Assembly (NCBI GenBank): GCA_030123625.1
Contig: CP126121.1
Coordinates: forward strand, 3,822,179-3,886,178
Origin: Nitrospira sp.
GTDB lineage: Bacteria > Nitrospirota > Nitrospiria > Nitrospirales > Nitrospiraceae
Reading direction: 5' to 3'
Length of the DNA stretch: 64,000 nucleotides
Numbering within the stretch: position 1 is the first letter of the stretch; the number at the start of each line of letters is the position of its first letter. A program made the position numbers and the translations under genes. The notes below the pieces were generated by a model. It did no database searches. It saw only the letters and a list, made by a program, of their open reading frames with translations, and was not told the DNA's origin. Of the stretch, positions 26,019 to 35,210 are shown in pieces.

Positions 26019-28960
26019 GTCGATTCGAATCCCCGACGAAGAGTGTTCTCGCTGATGACTCTGGCGGTCATAAACTGGTTCAAGTAATCTTCCCCACCCG
26101 CTTTCGCACCTACCCCTGAGAAACGGTGTCCACCGAAGGGTTGACGAGAGACGAGGGCGCCGGTGATCGATCGATTCAAGTACAGATTTCCTACGTCGAA
26201 TTGCTCGCGGGCCATCGCAAGATGAGCCGGACTCCTGGCATACACCCCTCCGGTCAAGGCATAGGCGGTTCCGTTTGCCACGTGGATGGCATGGGCCATA
26301 CTGTCCGCTTCCATAACGGCTAATACCGGTCCAAAAATTTCCTCTTGCGCCAGACGGTGATGGGGTTGAATATCGACAAACACCGTCGGTCCGACGAAAT
26401 ACCCGGTCTGATCCACGGATCGTTGCACGAGAAGCCGGCCTTCTTCGAGACCGATGGAAATATAGCGTTGTATGCTCGCTTGGGCTTTGGCATCAATGAC
26501 CGGTCCCACCTGAGTGCCTGGATTCAATGGATTTCCGACCTCCAAGCTCAGCACTGCCTCACGTAGCCGGGAAACGAAGGAGTCGTAGATGGTGCGATGG
26601 ACGATGACTCGGGAGCAGGCCGAGCACTTCTGTCCCGCATAGCCGGCGAACGATGCCACGACACCGGCAATCGCTTCGTCGAGATCCGCCGTCTCATCGA
26701 CGATAATGGCATTCTTTCCGCCCATCTCGGCAATCACCCGCTTGATCATTGGCTGTCCCGGGGCCACGCGAGATGCTTCGGCGAGGATGCGAAGTCCCAC
26801 AGTCTTTGATCCGGTAAACGCGATCGTGGCGACATGGGGATGTGCAATGAGCGCTTGACCGATCTCCGGCCCCCCTGGAAGGCAGGTCAAACAACCGGCC
26901 GGTACGCCGGCCTCAATGAAGATGTCGGTGAGCAGAGTTCCTAAGCCGGGCGAGCGTTCCGATGGCTTGAACAAGACCGGATTTCCGGTTACGAGAGCCG
27001 CTGATACCATTCCAGCGGGGATGGCGAGCGGAAAGTTCCATGGCGCGATGACGACGGTCACACCACGCGGTTCATTGATGCGCTGGTTGTATTCTCCCGG
27101 ACGGTTCCCCAATCGTACCGGAGGAGCCAAGCGGTCCATCTCATCGGCATAGTAGCGGAGAAAGTCGATTGCTTCCGTCACATCGGCATCTGCCTCCCGC
27201 CAGGGTTTGCCGACCTCAAATATTTCCCAGGCTGCCAGCTCGTAGCGACGCCGAACCAGTTCTGATGCGGCCGTCCTTAGTATTGCAGATCGTGCTTCCG
27301 GAGCTTTCCGCCGCCAAGGGTGCCATTGTTTGAGCGTCTGTTCGATGATGTGGTCCAGATCGGATGCCGCTGCGCTTCGCACCTTCACCACGACCTCATT
27401 CGGTCTACAAGGATTATGGGATTCCAGCCATGGGCCGGTCAGCCTGATACCGGATGCCTCACCGGGCCATTGTCGGCCCAGCTGAGATTGAACCGATCCA
27501 ATACTCGCCAGCATGGCGTTCCGAACCGCTGCTTGTGAAAAGTCACTGTGCGGTTCGTTGTTAAAACTCTTCTCGCCGGTGGTTGTTGTGGATGGGAGCC
27601 GGGGCGGCACTGTCGGTGGAGTGAGGAGCCGGGTCAATGGCTGGGACTCGACGTACTCTTTTTGGAGGAACGATTCGTTCGACGTATTTTCCAAGAGCCG
27701 CCGAACCAGATAGGCCATGCCGGGGAGCAGTCGGCCTACGGGACTGTATAAGCGAACCCGGCGGCCTAACTTGACCATGGCTTGTTGGAAGGGCTCGGCC
27801 ATGCCGAAGATCATTTGGTACTCGCGCGTTTCAGGACCCAAACCCCGTGATTCCGCATGGGCTTCGATAGCGGCTAACGTGCGAAGATTGTGCGTGCCGA
27901 ACGCGGGGCGGATGAGATCGGAATGTTCAAAGAGCATCGGAATCAATCGCTCGTACTGGATGTCGGTTTCCGCCTTGTGCTCAAAAAGCGGAGGCGGCCA
28001 GCCTGCTTGCCGATATCGAACGGTGTCTGAATCCCAGTATGCGCCTTTGACCAGCCGGATCGTGATCGGGGCACGACGCGTCCGTGCCCAGGAAACCAGA
28101 TCCTGTACATCCCGTTCGGTTTCTCGGTGATAGGCCTGCAGCGCGAGTCCGGCATGGGGATAGGCTCGATAGGCTGATTCTGCGAAGAGTTGCTTGAAAA
28201 TGTGCAAGATGAGGTCTTTGGTCTCCGCCTGTTCCATATCGAAAATCAATCCGGCCGGCAACGACTGTGCCACATCCACCAGCGGGCGGAGACGTGCGGC
28301 AATCGACTCATAACTTCCATCGGGATCGATCGGATCCAGACGTGATGAGAGGGCCGAAATTTTGAGCGAGAGCTGCACGCGTGGGATCGGCCCCAAATGG
28401 TCTTGTTCGAGCAGAGGAGCGGAAGCCCAAGTCTTGGTCGCCCGGCCGAGTTCATTCAAAGCGTTCAGACACTGGTCACGATAGCGGTCGGCTTCCCACT
28501 CGCTGATCGTGGCTTCTCCCAGCAGATCGACAGACCAGGCTCGTCCGTTCTTCCATAACCGTGACAAGGCCGGAACCGCTTCTTCAATCGAGGCGCCGAC
28601 AATGAAGGTTTTGGCCATCTGTTCGATTTGCTTTCTGATGGACTTTCCGGTGAGACGGGCACCCATGCTCGTTGAAGCCAGTGCCTTCAATCCCCACTGG
28701 AGCCCGAACAACTCGCTGCTCTCGTGGCCGAAATATTCTTCGGCGAGCGAGACGACACGTTCATCGTCCTGAACGACCGGAAGGACATCGATGAAATGGA
28801 ACAACCGTGTCTTAAACGACGCATCCTTCATCGCCAGATTGATCGCCGAATGAGCCCACCACCGGCTATCAAAGACCGACGGTGAAAGGCCGGCGGAGAG
28901 CTGGGCAAGTTGTTCGCCGATCAGGCGAATGGCTGGTTCCAATGAGAGAGAGCGGGTCAT
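26012..28960 (-). CDS. putA: Bifunctional proline dehydrogenase / glutamate semialdehyde dehydrogenase
   Basis: PutA oxidises proline to P5C (FAD) and on to glutamate (NAD+), passing electrons to quinone. This 982-residue form lacks the N-terminal DNA-binding domain of enteric PutA, so it is purely enzymatic. The proline dehydrogenase half shows LKISALSSRLDPIDPDG and the substrate-contact region RLVKGAYWDSD. The aldehyde dehydrogenase half (from ~500) shows VIAPWNFPLAI, FTGSKTVG, EMGGKNAII and the catalytic Cys in GQKCSACSR. All key motifs are intact. The stop overlaps the convergent gene at 26018. Confidence 0.96.
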   Translation of the reverse strand: MTRSLSLEPAIRLIGEQLAQLSAGLSPSVFDSRWWAHSAINLAMKDASFKTRLFHFIDVLPVVQDDERVVSLAEEYFGHESSELFGLQWGLKALASTSMGARLTGKSIRKQIEQMAKTFIVGASIEEAVPALSRLWKNGRAWSVDLLGEATISEWEADRYRDQCLNALNELGRATKTWASAPLLEQDHLGPIPRVQLSLKISALSSRLDPIDPDGSYESIAARLRPLVDVAQSLPAGLIFDMEQAETKDLILHIFKQLFAESAYRAYPHAGLALQAYHRETERDVQDLVSWARTRRAPITIRLVKGAYWDSDTVRYRQAGWPPPLFEHKAETDIQYERLIPMLFEHSDLIRPAFGTHNLRTLAAIEAHAESRGLGPETREYQMIFGMAEPFQQAMVKLGRRVRLYSPVGRLLPGMAYLVRRLLENTSNESFLQKEYVESQPLTRLLTPPTVPPRLPSTTTTGEKSFNNEPHSDFSQAAVRNAMLASIGSVQSQLGRQWPGEASGIRLTGPWLESHNPCRPNEVVVKVRSAAASDLDHIIEQTLKQWHPWRRKAPEARSAILRTAASELVRRRYELAAWEIFEVGKPWREADADVTEAIDFLRYYADEMDRLAPPVRLGNRPGEYNQRINEPRGVTVVIAPWNFPLAIPAGMVSAALVTGNPVLFKPSERSPGLGTLLTDIFIEAGVPAGCLTCLPGGPEIGQALIAHPHVATIAFTGSKTVGLRILAEASRVAPGQPMIKRVIAEMGGKNAIIVDETADLDEAIAGVVASFAGYAGQKCSACSRVIVHRTIYDSFVSRLREAVLSLEVGNPLNPGTQVGPVIDAKAQASIQRYISIGLEEGRLLVQRSVDQTGYFVGPTVFVDIQPHHRLAQEEIFGPVLAVMEADSMAHAIHVANGTAYALTGGVYARSPAHLAMAREQFDVGNLYLNRSITGALVSRQPFGGHRFSGVGAKAGGEDYLNQFMTARVISENTLRRGFESTQ

Positions 28961-29152
28961 CGATAGTCCCGAACGTGATGAACTCTGTTGAATTCAGTAT
29001 ACCGCTCGGACGGCCGATGGTCATCGTCCATGACTTCCCCGGTCGGCAGATGGTCGATAGCCCGACCGACCCCATATCATTTCGCGTATGGCATCGCTTA
29101 TGATGCTGATGTCGGACTAAATTGGGTGGGAATCAGAGTAGGAGACATCAAT

Positions 29153-30028
29153 ATGGCTGACGAACATGGTCATGGGGCACAGCAGCCCCAGGCAAAAGAT
29201 AATTTGATCCCCGGAGTGAAGCATGTCATTGCGGTGAGCAGCGGAAAAGGCGGGGTTGGAAAATCAACCGTGGCGGCGAACCTGGCCTGTGCATTAGCCG
29301 TGGCCGGTGCAAAAGTTGGGCTCTTGGATGCCGACCTCTACGGTCCCAATATCCCCATGATGATGGGGAGCACGACCGGACCGGAACAGAAAGACGGCAA
29401 GATTCTTCCGGTCGAGAATTATGGGGTGAAGCTCATTTCCATGGCGTTTCTGGTACCGGAAGAAGCCCCGTTGGTTTGGCGCGGCCCCATGGTCCATCAG
29501 TATCTCCAAGCGTTCTTTCGCGATGTGCTCTGGGGAGATTTGGACTACTTACTCCTCGACTTGCCTCCGGGTACCGGCGATGTGCAGCTCTCCTTGTCAC
29601 AGATGGTTCCGTTGGCAGGGGCGATTACGGTGACGACGCCTCAAGAAGTCGCGCTGTACGACGTTCGTAAGGGAATGGGAATGTTTCAGAAAGTGAATGT
29701 CCCGCTCCTGGGTATCATCGAAAACATGAGTTACTTCGTTTGTGGTCACTGCGGTGAACGGACGGAGATTTTTTCGTATGGAGGAGGCGAGCGAGCGGCG
29801 ACCAAGCTCGGTGTGCCGTTCCTCGGGCGGATCCCAATTGATCCGGCTATCAGGGACGGTGGGGATACCGGTCACCCGATCGTCGTCGCTGATCCGGCAT
29901 CCCCTCAGGCCGAGGCGTTTCGGGATATTGCAAAGAAAATCATGGAAGAGGTAGGTGGTGCCGGGAAAGGTGGTCCGTCTATCGATAGTTTGCTCAAAAA
30001 AATCAAACAACCGTTCAGCAATAACTGA
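29153..30028 (+). CDS. mrp: Mrp/ApbC-type iron-sulfur carrier ATPase
   Basis: Mrp proteins bind and transfer 4Fe-4S clusters to target apoproteins and use ATP. The 291-residue product starts at ATG 29153 (GGAG upstream). Motifs: deviant Walker A GKGGVGKSTVAANLA, DADLYGPNIPMMMG, DLPPGTGD, and the cluster-binding cysteines in YFVCGHCGE (CxxC). The His-containing N-terminus (EHGHG) and a loose C-terminal tail are extra. A Rieske ferredoxin and lipA follow in the same direction, both cluster-dependent, which fits the carrier role. Confidence 0.95.
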   Translation: MADEHGHGAQQPQAKDNLIPGVKHVIAVSSGKGGVGKSTVAANLACALAVAGAKVGLLDADLYGPNIPMMMGSTTGPEQKDGKILPVENYGVKLISMAFLVPEEAPLVWRGPMVHQYLQAFFRDVLWGDLDYLLLDLPPGTGDVQLSLSQMVPLAGAITVTTPQEVALYDVRKGMGMFQKVNVPLLGIIENMSYFVCGHCGERTEIFSYGGGERAATKLGVPFLGRIPIDPAIRDGGDTGHPIVVADPASPQAEAFRDIAKKIMEEVGGAGKGGPSIDSLLKKIKQPFSNN

Positions 30029-30052
30029 GCGGTCTTATGTGGGAGGAAAGGA

Positions 30053-30361
30053 ATGGCAGAGTTCGTGCGTGTGGCAGCCGCGGCAGATGTCAAACCGGGA
30101 CAGGGCATCGTTGCAGAGGCGAACGGGAAAACATTGGCGGTATTCAATGTGGATGGGACGATCCACGCGATCAACAATACCTGTTGCCATCGAGAGGGAC
30201 CGTTGGGAGAGGGAGAGTTGGACGGTGATATCGTGACCTGTCCTTGGCACGGCTGGCGATTCAACGTGACGACTGGTGCTTGTATGAACAATCCGTCCGC
30301 CCAAGTGGAAGCCTATGAAGTGAAAATCGAGGGCGACGATGTGAAAGTACTGCTGTCATAA
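30053..30361 (+). CDS. Rieske [2Fe-2S] ferredoxin
   Basis: A 102-residue soluble Rieske protein without signal peptide. The cluster motifs are CxH (TCCHREG) and CxxH (CPWHGW), 18 residues apart, as in ferredoxins of dioxygenase or NirD type. GGAGG lies before the ATG. It probably passes electrons in the cytoplasm. Located 24 bp after mrp, which may load its cluster. The redox partner is not visible; the FAD reductase at 57046-58395 is a candidate only by type. Confidence 0.93.
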   Translation: MAEFVRVAAAADVKPGQGIVAEANGKTLAVFNVDGTIHAINNTCCHREGPLGEGELDGDIVTCPWHGWRFNVTTGACMNNPSAQVEAYEVKIEGDDVKVLLS

Positions 30362-30386
30362 CTTCGAAGAAGAAGGAATCGGGATA

Positions 30387-30752
30387 ATGGCTCTTTCCTC
30401 AGACAATCAGACCGATATCGCGGCAACGTTTGTGCGCCTCTATGTATTTCTGACCAACTATCTTGATCGGTGTTTCGATGAAGCGGCTCGGAAGAGCTAT
30501 CCGGACTCCGAACTCCAAGGGCACCTCGATGACACGCGCCGACAGCTCATGGAGATTTTGTCGGTCAATCCAGTGGTGAGGGGCAAGCTTGCCGATGAAT
30601 GCGACCGAATTCTGTCCCTGGGTGCCTCTTGCCTAAAATCCGGCGTGGTCGATTCCAAGACGCGCGAGATGATTCAATCCGAACGGGCCATACTCAAAAA
30701 CAAGACCATTGCCTTGAGCGACTTGGTTGCCGTCTATCGAGCCTTAGCATGA
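30387..30752 (+). CDS. Hypothetical helical protein
   Basis: A 121-residue, all-helical, cytoplasmic protein (TFVRLYVFLTNYLDRCF ... SERAILKNKTIALSDLVAVYRAL). AAGAAGGAA lies upstream of the ATG. No family recognised. It is 25 bp after the Rieske gene and three bases before the next small gene, so it belongs to the mrp-to-lipA operon. Three cysteines are present but not in a metal-binding pattern. Confidence 0.6.
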   Translation: MALSSDNQTDIAATFVRLYVFLTNYLDRCFDEAARKSYPDSELQGHLDDTRRQLMEILSVNPVVRGKLADECDRILSLGASCLKSGVVDSKTREMIQSERAILKNKTIALSDLVAVYRALA

Positions 30753-30755
30753 ACG

Positions 30756-31118
30756 ATGAATGGAGAACTCGACAAGCATCAACTCGCCGGGTTGGACGAC
30801 CGTGAGCGGGGATTCAGCAGGCCGGTCGAATTTGAACGAGCAGGAGAAGGCTATCGAGCCGTCTTGCGGTATGAGACCGTCCGTGTCACGACGGAGGAAC
30901 ATCCGACCCAGGACGGAGCGCTCACCATCTTGATCCAGACCTTGCATGCTCAGGGCTACCGGCAGCTCAAAACGCAACGGAGTTTTCGCGATGGGATTTA
31001 TTTGGGTTCACAGGAGCTGTGGGTGGAGTATCCGGATCCACCGGAGCCCGAGCCGGAGCCATCTGGTTTCTTTGATAAAATGAAGAATTGGTTTAAACCG
31101 CGCTCCATGAATGGATAG
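30756..31118 (+). CDS. Hypothetical protein with mixed alpha/beta N-terminus
   Basis: A 120-residue protein ([19 protein letters not shown] ... [22 protein letters not shown]) with a repeated Pro-Glu stretch ([10 protein letters not shown]) near the C-terminus and a short amphipathic end ([11 protein letters not shown]). The family is not recognised. It ends eight bases inside lipA, so translation of the two is coupled. The conserved spacing within mrp-Rieske-hypothetical-hypothetical-lipA suggests a link to iron-sulfur or lipoate metabolism, which is inference. Confidence 0.6.
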   Translation: MNGELDKHQLAGLDDRERGFSRPVEFERAGEGYRAVLRYETVRVTTEEHPTQDGALTILIQTLHAQGYRQLKTQRSFRDGIYLGSQELWVEYPDPPEPEPEPSGFFDKMKNWFKPRSMNG

Positions 31119-32037
31119 TGCCATGAGTTTTATTCCCTTGGACCATCTCCGTTCATCATCAACCATTCACCATCAACCCTCACCCATCAGCCGCTCTCGT
31201 CTTCCTTCTTGGTTCAAAGTCAGCGCGAGGACCGGCCCGGATTATCTCGATATCAAGCAAACCATGGAGCGGCTCAAGCTCCATACGATCTGCGAAGAGG
31301 CTCGTTGTCCGAACCGATGGGAATGTTGGAATGCCCGCACGGCAACGTTCTTGGTTCTTGGCGATATCTGTACCAGGCGCTGCCACTATTGTTCTGTCGA
31401 GACCGGAAGGCCGCTTCCAGTGGATGAGAGAGAACCAGGGCGTGTCGCGGAAGCGGTGCGAGCCCTCGGTCTGCGCCATGCCGTGATTACCTCCGTGAAT
31501 CGTGACGAATTGCCGGATGGTGGAGCCTGGGTCTTTGCGGAAACCATTCGGCAGACCAGGCGGCTGAATCCAGCTTGTACGATCGAAGTCCTGATACCGG
31601 ATTTTGAAGGCGACGATACGGCATTGGCAACAGTCTGTGCGGAGGAGCCTGAAATTCTGAATCACAATATCGAAACTGTGAGGCGGCTTTTCTCATCGAT
31701 CAGACCCCAAGGGAAGTATCAGCGGTCGATCGATTTACTGGCGAGAGCGAAATCGCATGGGATGAAGACGAAGTCCGGCTTGATTGTAGGGATGGGGGAG
31801 ACGCTCGACGAAGCGCGCGAGGTCATGCGCGATCTTCGAACGGTCGGTTGCGACATCATCACCATCGGCCAATATCTCCAGCCGACGAGGGATCATCTTC
31901 CCGTTGCTCGATTCTATGATCCCTCCGAGTTTGCGTTATTGAAGGAAGAAGGGCTTGCCATGGGATTCAGCCATGTAGAGTCCGGTCCGCTCGTCCGCAG
32001 CTCTTATCATGCAGAGCAACAAGTAACTGATCGATAA
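31111..32037 (+). CDS. lipA: Lipoyl synthase LipA
   Basis: LipA is a radical-SAM enzyme that inserts two sulfurs into octanoyl groups on lipoyl proteins. The 308-residue product has the radical-SAM motif CTRRCHYC, the auxiliary-cluster cysteines ([12 protein letters not shown]) and the C-terminal RSSYHAEQ, whose Arg-Ser-Ser-Tyr ends the family. Residues ~14-30 ([15 protein letters not shown]) are encoded by an intergenic-type repeat, so the N-terminus is longer than the family core. The overlap with the preceding gene supports the start at 31111 or 31123. LipB is not in the window. Confidence 0.95.
   Translation: MDSAMSFIPLDHLRSSSTIHHQPSPISRSRLPSWFKVSARTGPDYLDIKQTMERLKLHTICEEARCPNRWECWNARTATFLVLGDICTRRCHYCSVETGRPLPVDEREPGRVAEAVRALGLRHAVITSVNRDELPDGGAWVFAETIRQTRRLNPACTIEVLIPDFEGDDTALATVCAEEPEILNHNIETVRRLFSSIRPQGKYQRSIDLLARAKSHGMKTKSGLIVGMGETLDEAREVMRDLRTVGCDIITIGQYLQPTRDHLPVARFYDPSEFALLKEEGLAMGFSHVESGPLVRSSYHAEQQVTDR
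31151..31197. repeat. Dispersed repeat inside the 5' end of lipA
   Basis: The stretch holds CATCAACCATT, ACCATCAACC and CCCATCAGCC in succession, the same words as the intergenic cluster at 24187-24306 (exact 11-base CATCAACCATT and 8-base CATCAGCC). Here the repeat lies in frame within the beginning of lipA and is translated as [15 protein letters not shown]. Confidence 0.5.
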
Positions 32038-32187
32038 ACGATATCTCTGCAGGCTCGGATCTTCGATCCGTCTATCAACGGGTGGTGGAGCGGTTTCGCC
32101 ATCTCTATGAAAGCCGGCTGTTCGGGCCGACTGAATTGAAACGGGCCGACACGCTGACTCAAGTCATCCGGGATCCCGCCCGAGTCG

Positions 32188-32334
32188 TCATTCTTGGAGT
32201 CGGGGGGATGATGGTGCTCTCGGAGGTCGGAGTGAATTGAAAACCCTTGCTGGCTGCGGCCGGACGGGGGGCTGGCCATTGGCATCTTGAGGATCAAAGA
32301 GGGCAACGAACGGTCCAGTATCGACGAGAATCAT
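32188..32334 (-). pseudogene. Truncated PIN-domain toxin (VapC-type)
   Basis: From ATG 32334 the product begins MILVDTGPFVALFDPQDAN, the classic opening of PIN-domain ribonuclease toxins with its first active-site Asp. Similarity ends about 20 residues in (near base 32275), after which the frame runs into unrelated sequence and stops at 32188. The remaining acidic residues of a PIN nuclease are missing, so it is inactive. Its ATG overlaps the stop of an antitoxin-like remnant by four bases (32331-32334). Confidence 0.6.
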
Positions 32335-32477
32335 CGGCGGGATTTCCGACGTAACGCGAGTTGCATGCCGCGTCGGGTGTCGGTCGAAGGCGCGATCGCA
32401 TATCCGCCTGGTCCTAGATCAAGACGACGGTAGATTTCGAACGTATGGCTTGCCAGCTCTAACCAAAGTGAACATTC
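32331..32477 (-). pseudogene. Antitoxin-like remnant upstream of the PIN fragment
   Basis: The frame ends LASHTFEIYRRLDLGPGGYA, then IAPSTDTRRGMQLALRRKSRR and TGA. The GGYA-x-P pattern and basic end resemble antitoxins paired with PIN toxins, and the ATGA overlap with the toxin start is typical of such pairs. No start codon or DNA-binding domain is left. On the opposite strand, 32066-32240 holds a short frame (VVERFRHLYESRLFGPTELK) of unknown origin that ends near the deletion junction; the 32038-32484 gap shows no intact gene. Confidence 0.4.
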
Positions 32478-32484
32478 TGGCCTC

Positions 32485-33282
32485 TCAAGTCAAGGTCCGT
32501 TTCCATCCTGAAAGCACACATCGCTGCGCGACGAGCGGGGTGAATCGGGTAATGTCTTGAGAGATTTCAATCATGAACCGGTCGGCGAGGGACTGATCCT
32601 CGAAGCACTCGTACACGTCATCGAGAAATCCGCCACGCAGCAAAGGGTGATGGAGGAACTCGGAGCCGGAACCAGTCGCGACTTCTAGCGGATATTCAAT
32701 GGTCTTGACTCGATCAAGATCAAGTGCTTCGAGCCAGCCTCGCGCTTCCTGCGCTGACGGCCGTTCGTTCAGATATTCCTGGAATCGCTCTCGTTCATTG
32801 ATCAGCCCTTGCTGGATCATCGCATGATCTACTCGCTGCCACAGTGAATCGAATGTTCCATAGGAGGGAAAGGTCAGGACGAGCTGGCCGCCGGGGTTGA
32901 GTCGTTCGGCGAGTCCACGGACGGATTCGAACCGATTGGGACGGAAGAACATGACGGAGAGATTGCCTGTGGCGCGATCGAAGGTCGGCAGTTCTGACGG
33001 CAAGGCACGCATGTCCATGCATTCGAAGCGAAGCCATGGTAATTGCGAACCTTGAGTGGCTCTCGCACGGGCGACCTGACCGACGCTGATATCTATTGCC
33101 AGTACTTTACCGGTAGGACCAACCTGCTCAGCGAGATAGAAAGCCGGAATGCCATGGCCGGAAGCGACATCGAGGATCTGCAGACCCGGCCGAAGGTCCA
33201 GATGCTGTAGTAGCGATTCAGCGAACGATGTAGACCAATAATCGTGTTTCGGCAGAGGCCAGCGGAGAGCGTGCCTGTTCAT
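32485..33282 (-). CDS. Class I SAM-dependent methyltransferase
   Basis: The start at 33282 avoids overlap with the upstream gene; an ATG at 33318 in the same frame is also possible. The ~265-residue product has the SAM-binding motif ILDVASGHGIPAFYLAE, the acidic motif II region VLAIDISVGQV, and RFECMDMRALP. It resembles UbiE/COQ5-like methyltransferases. The C-terminal third is helical and probably binds substrate, not identified. It is preceded by pgm on the same strand 13 bases upstream, so they are probably one transcript. Confidence 0.85.
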   Translation of the reverse strand: MNRHALRWPLPKHDYWSTSFAESLLQHLDLRPGLQILDVASGHGIPAFYLAEQVGPTGKVLAIDISVGQVARARATQGSQLPWLRFECMDMRALPSELPTFDRATGNLSVMFFRPNRFESVRGLAERLNPGGQLVLTFPSYGTFDSLWQRVDHAMIQQGLINERERFQEYLNERPSAQEARGWLEALDLDRVKTIEYPLEVATGSGSEFLHHPLLRGGFLDDVYECFEDQSLADRFMIEISQDITRFTPLVAQRCVLSGWKRTLT

Positions 33283-33295
33283 GGTGCCATGCCGA

Positions 33296-34942
33296 TCATG
33301 TGGGAGAGCCCAATGCATCAGCGATGAGGGTTTGGGCTTCTTCTTGAATCCGCTTCAAGTGATCTTTTCCTTTGAAGCTCTCCGCATAGAGTTTGTAAAC
33401 ATCCTCTGTGCCGGATGGTCTAGCGGCGAACCAGCCGTGCTCGGTGATGACTTTCAGACCGCCGATCGCTGCGCCATTGCCCGGAGCGTTGGTGAGCATG
33501 GCCACGATTCGATCCCCTCCCAGTTCTGTTGCGTTCACTTGCTCAGGAGAAAGTTTAGAAAGAATGGTTTTTTGTTCCGGAGTGGCAGGGGCATCGATTC
33601 GTTCATAGACCGGCTCGCCTAATTCTTTCGTGAGGTCTCGGTATAACTCGGACGGATCACGGCCGGTCTTGGCCATCATCTCGGCCGCCAGTAGATCCAT
33701 GATGATGCCGTCTTTATCCGTGGACCAGACCGTGCCATCGCGACGAAGGAACGACGCGCCCGCGCTTTCCTCACCGCCGAATCCGAGGGACCCGTCGAGT
33801 AGGCCACTGACAAACCACTTGAAGCCAACGGGGACTTCTACCAGTTTCCGTTTCAGTTTGGCCGCGACGCGGTCGATCAGACTGCTACTCACTAAGGTTT
33901 TGCCGATCCCGGTATCGGGTTTCCAACCGGGACGGTTGACAAAGAGGTAGGCAATCGAAACGGCAAGGTAATGGTTGGGATTCATCAAGCCGGAACGAGT
34001 GACAATTCCATGTCGGTCATTGTCGGCATCATTGCCGAATGCCACGTCAAAACGATCTTTCAAGGCGATCAAATTCGTCATGGCATAGGGAGAAGAGCAG
34101 TCCATCCGGATCTTGCCGTCCCAATCAAGCGGCATGAATCCGAACGTGGGATCGATAGTTGGATTCACATTCTCGATGTTCAACCCGTACTGTTCCGTGA
34201 TCGGCTCCCAGTAAGCCACACCGGACCCGCCGAGTGGGTCAATCCCAAGCTTGAGTCCCGCAGACTTGACGATGTCCATATTGACTACGTTTGCCAGATC
34301 GCTTACGTAGGCCCCAATGTAGTCGTGCTGATGGGTGGTCGATGCCCGTCGAGCCTGTTCGATCGGAAGACGTCTCACTCCTTGGAGGTCGGCGCCTAGA
34401 AGGGCATTGGCTCGATCCTCGATCCACTTCGTAGCCTGTGTATCGGCAGGGCCCCCGCTCGGCGGGTTGTACTTGATACCGCCGTCTTCCGGGGGATTGT
34501 GCGACGGCGTGATGACGACTCCGTCGGCCAGACCGGCGGTCCGGCCACGGTTATAGGTGAGGATTGCATGAGAGATGACCGGTGTCGGCGTGTATCCACC
34601 ATTCTGGTCGATCATGATGTCAACGCTGTTGGCGGCGAAGACTTCCAGGGCTGTCTCAAAGGCAGGCCCTGACAGAGCATGGGTATCCTTCCCTACATAG
34701 AGAGGCCCGGTCGTGTGTTGTGCAGCTCGATATTCGCAAACCGCCTGAGTGATTGCCACGATATGGTTCTCATTGAAGCTTCGTCTGAAGGACGAGCCGC
34801 GATGTCCCGATGTGCCGAATGACACGCGCTGTTCTCGGACCGAGGCATCCGGTTTCTGAGTCCAGTATGCGGACAAAAGTTTTCCCACATCCACGAGGAT
34901 TGAGGGAGGCGCTGGTTGGCCGGCAAAAGCATGAATAGCCAC
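33296..34942 (-). CDS. pgm: Phosphoglucomutase (alpha-D-glucose specific)
   Basis: Pgm interconverts glucose-1-phosphate and glucose-6-phosphate. I place the start at GTG 34942 (product opens [11 protein letters not shown]) because that gives 548 residues, the normal family length, and matches the family N-terminus; 100 extra in-frame residues upstream look non-coding. Motifs: [11 protein letters not shown], catalytic Ser loop [19 protein letters not shown], metal loop [11 protein letters not shown], sugar loop [10 protein letters not shown] and phosphate-binding [17 protein letters not shown]. All are intact. The start has no strong ribosome-binding site. Confidence 0.93.
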   Translation of the reverse strand: MAIHAFAGQPAPPSILVDVGKLLSAYWTQKPDASVREQRVSFGTSGHRGSSFRRSFNENHIVAITQAVCEYRAAQHTTGPLYVGKDTHALSGPAFETALEVFAANSVDIMIDQNGGYTPTPVISHAILTYNRGRTAGLADGVVITPSHNPPEDGGIKYNPPSGGPADTQATKWIEDRANALLGADLQGVRRLPIEQARRASTTHQHDYIGAYVSDLANVVNMDIVKSAGLKLGIDPLGGSGVAYWEPITEQYGLNIENVNPTIDPTFGFMPLDWDGKIRMDCSSPYAMTNLIALKDRFDVAFGNDADNDRHGIVTRSGLMNPNHYLAVSIAYLFVNRPGWKPDTGIGKTLVSSSLIDRVAAKLKRKLVEVPVGFKWFVSGLLDGSLGFGGEESAGASFLRRDGTVWSTDKDGIIMDLLAAEMMAKTGRDPSELYRDLTKELGEPVYERIDAPATPEQKTILSKLSPEQVNATELGGDRIVAMLTNAPGNGAAIGGLKVITEHGWFAARPSGTEDVYKLYAESFKGKDHLKRIQEEAQTLIADALGSPT

Positions 34943-35210
34943 AATAAAGATGTAGTTCGACAGTCCATCTGCTGTCAACTGCGGAGGGCAAATATAAGAG
35001 AAAGTGGACCTCACTCCTGTCCGGTTTAAAAAAACGGTACCGCGGAGGCTGTTTTTACGCCTTGCGTGAAGGTGACGAGGGTCGGAAAATGGCGCTTCGC
35101 CTGATGAATCGGAGGATAGAAAACCCTTATAGAACGCTGAGTTCATGGATTTCGAGTGGCCGATCCGGTAAGATGCCGATAAGGACTTGTTTGTATTTGA
35201 AGGAGGTGGT

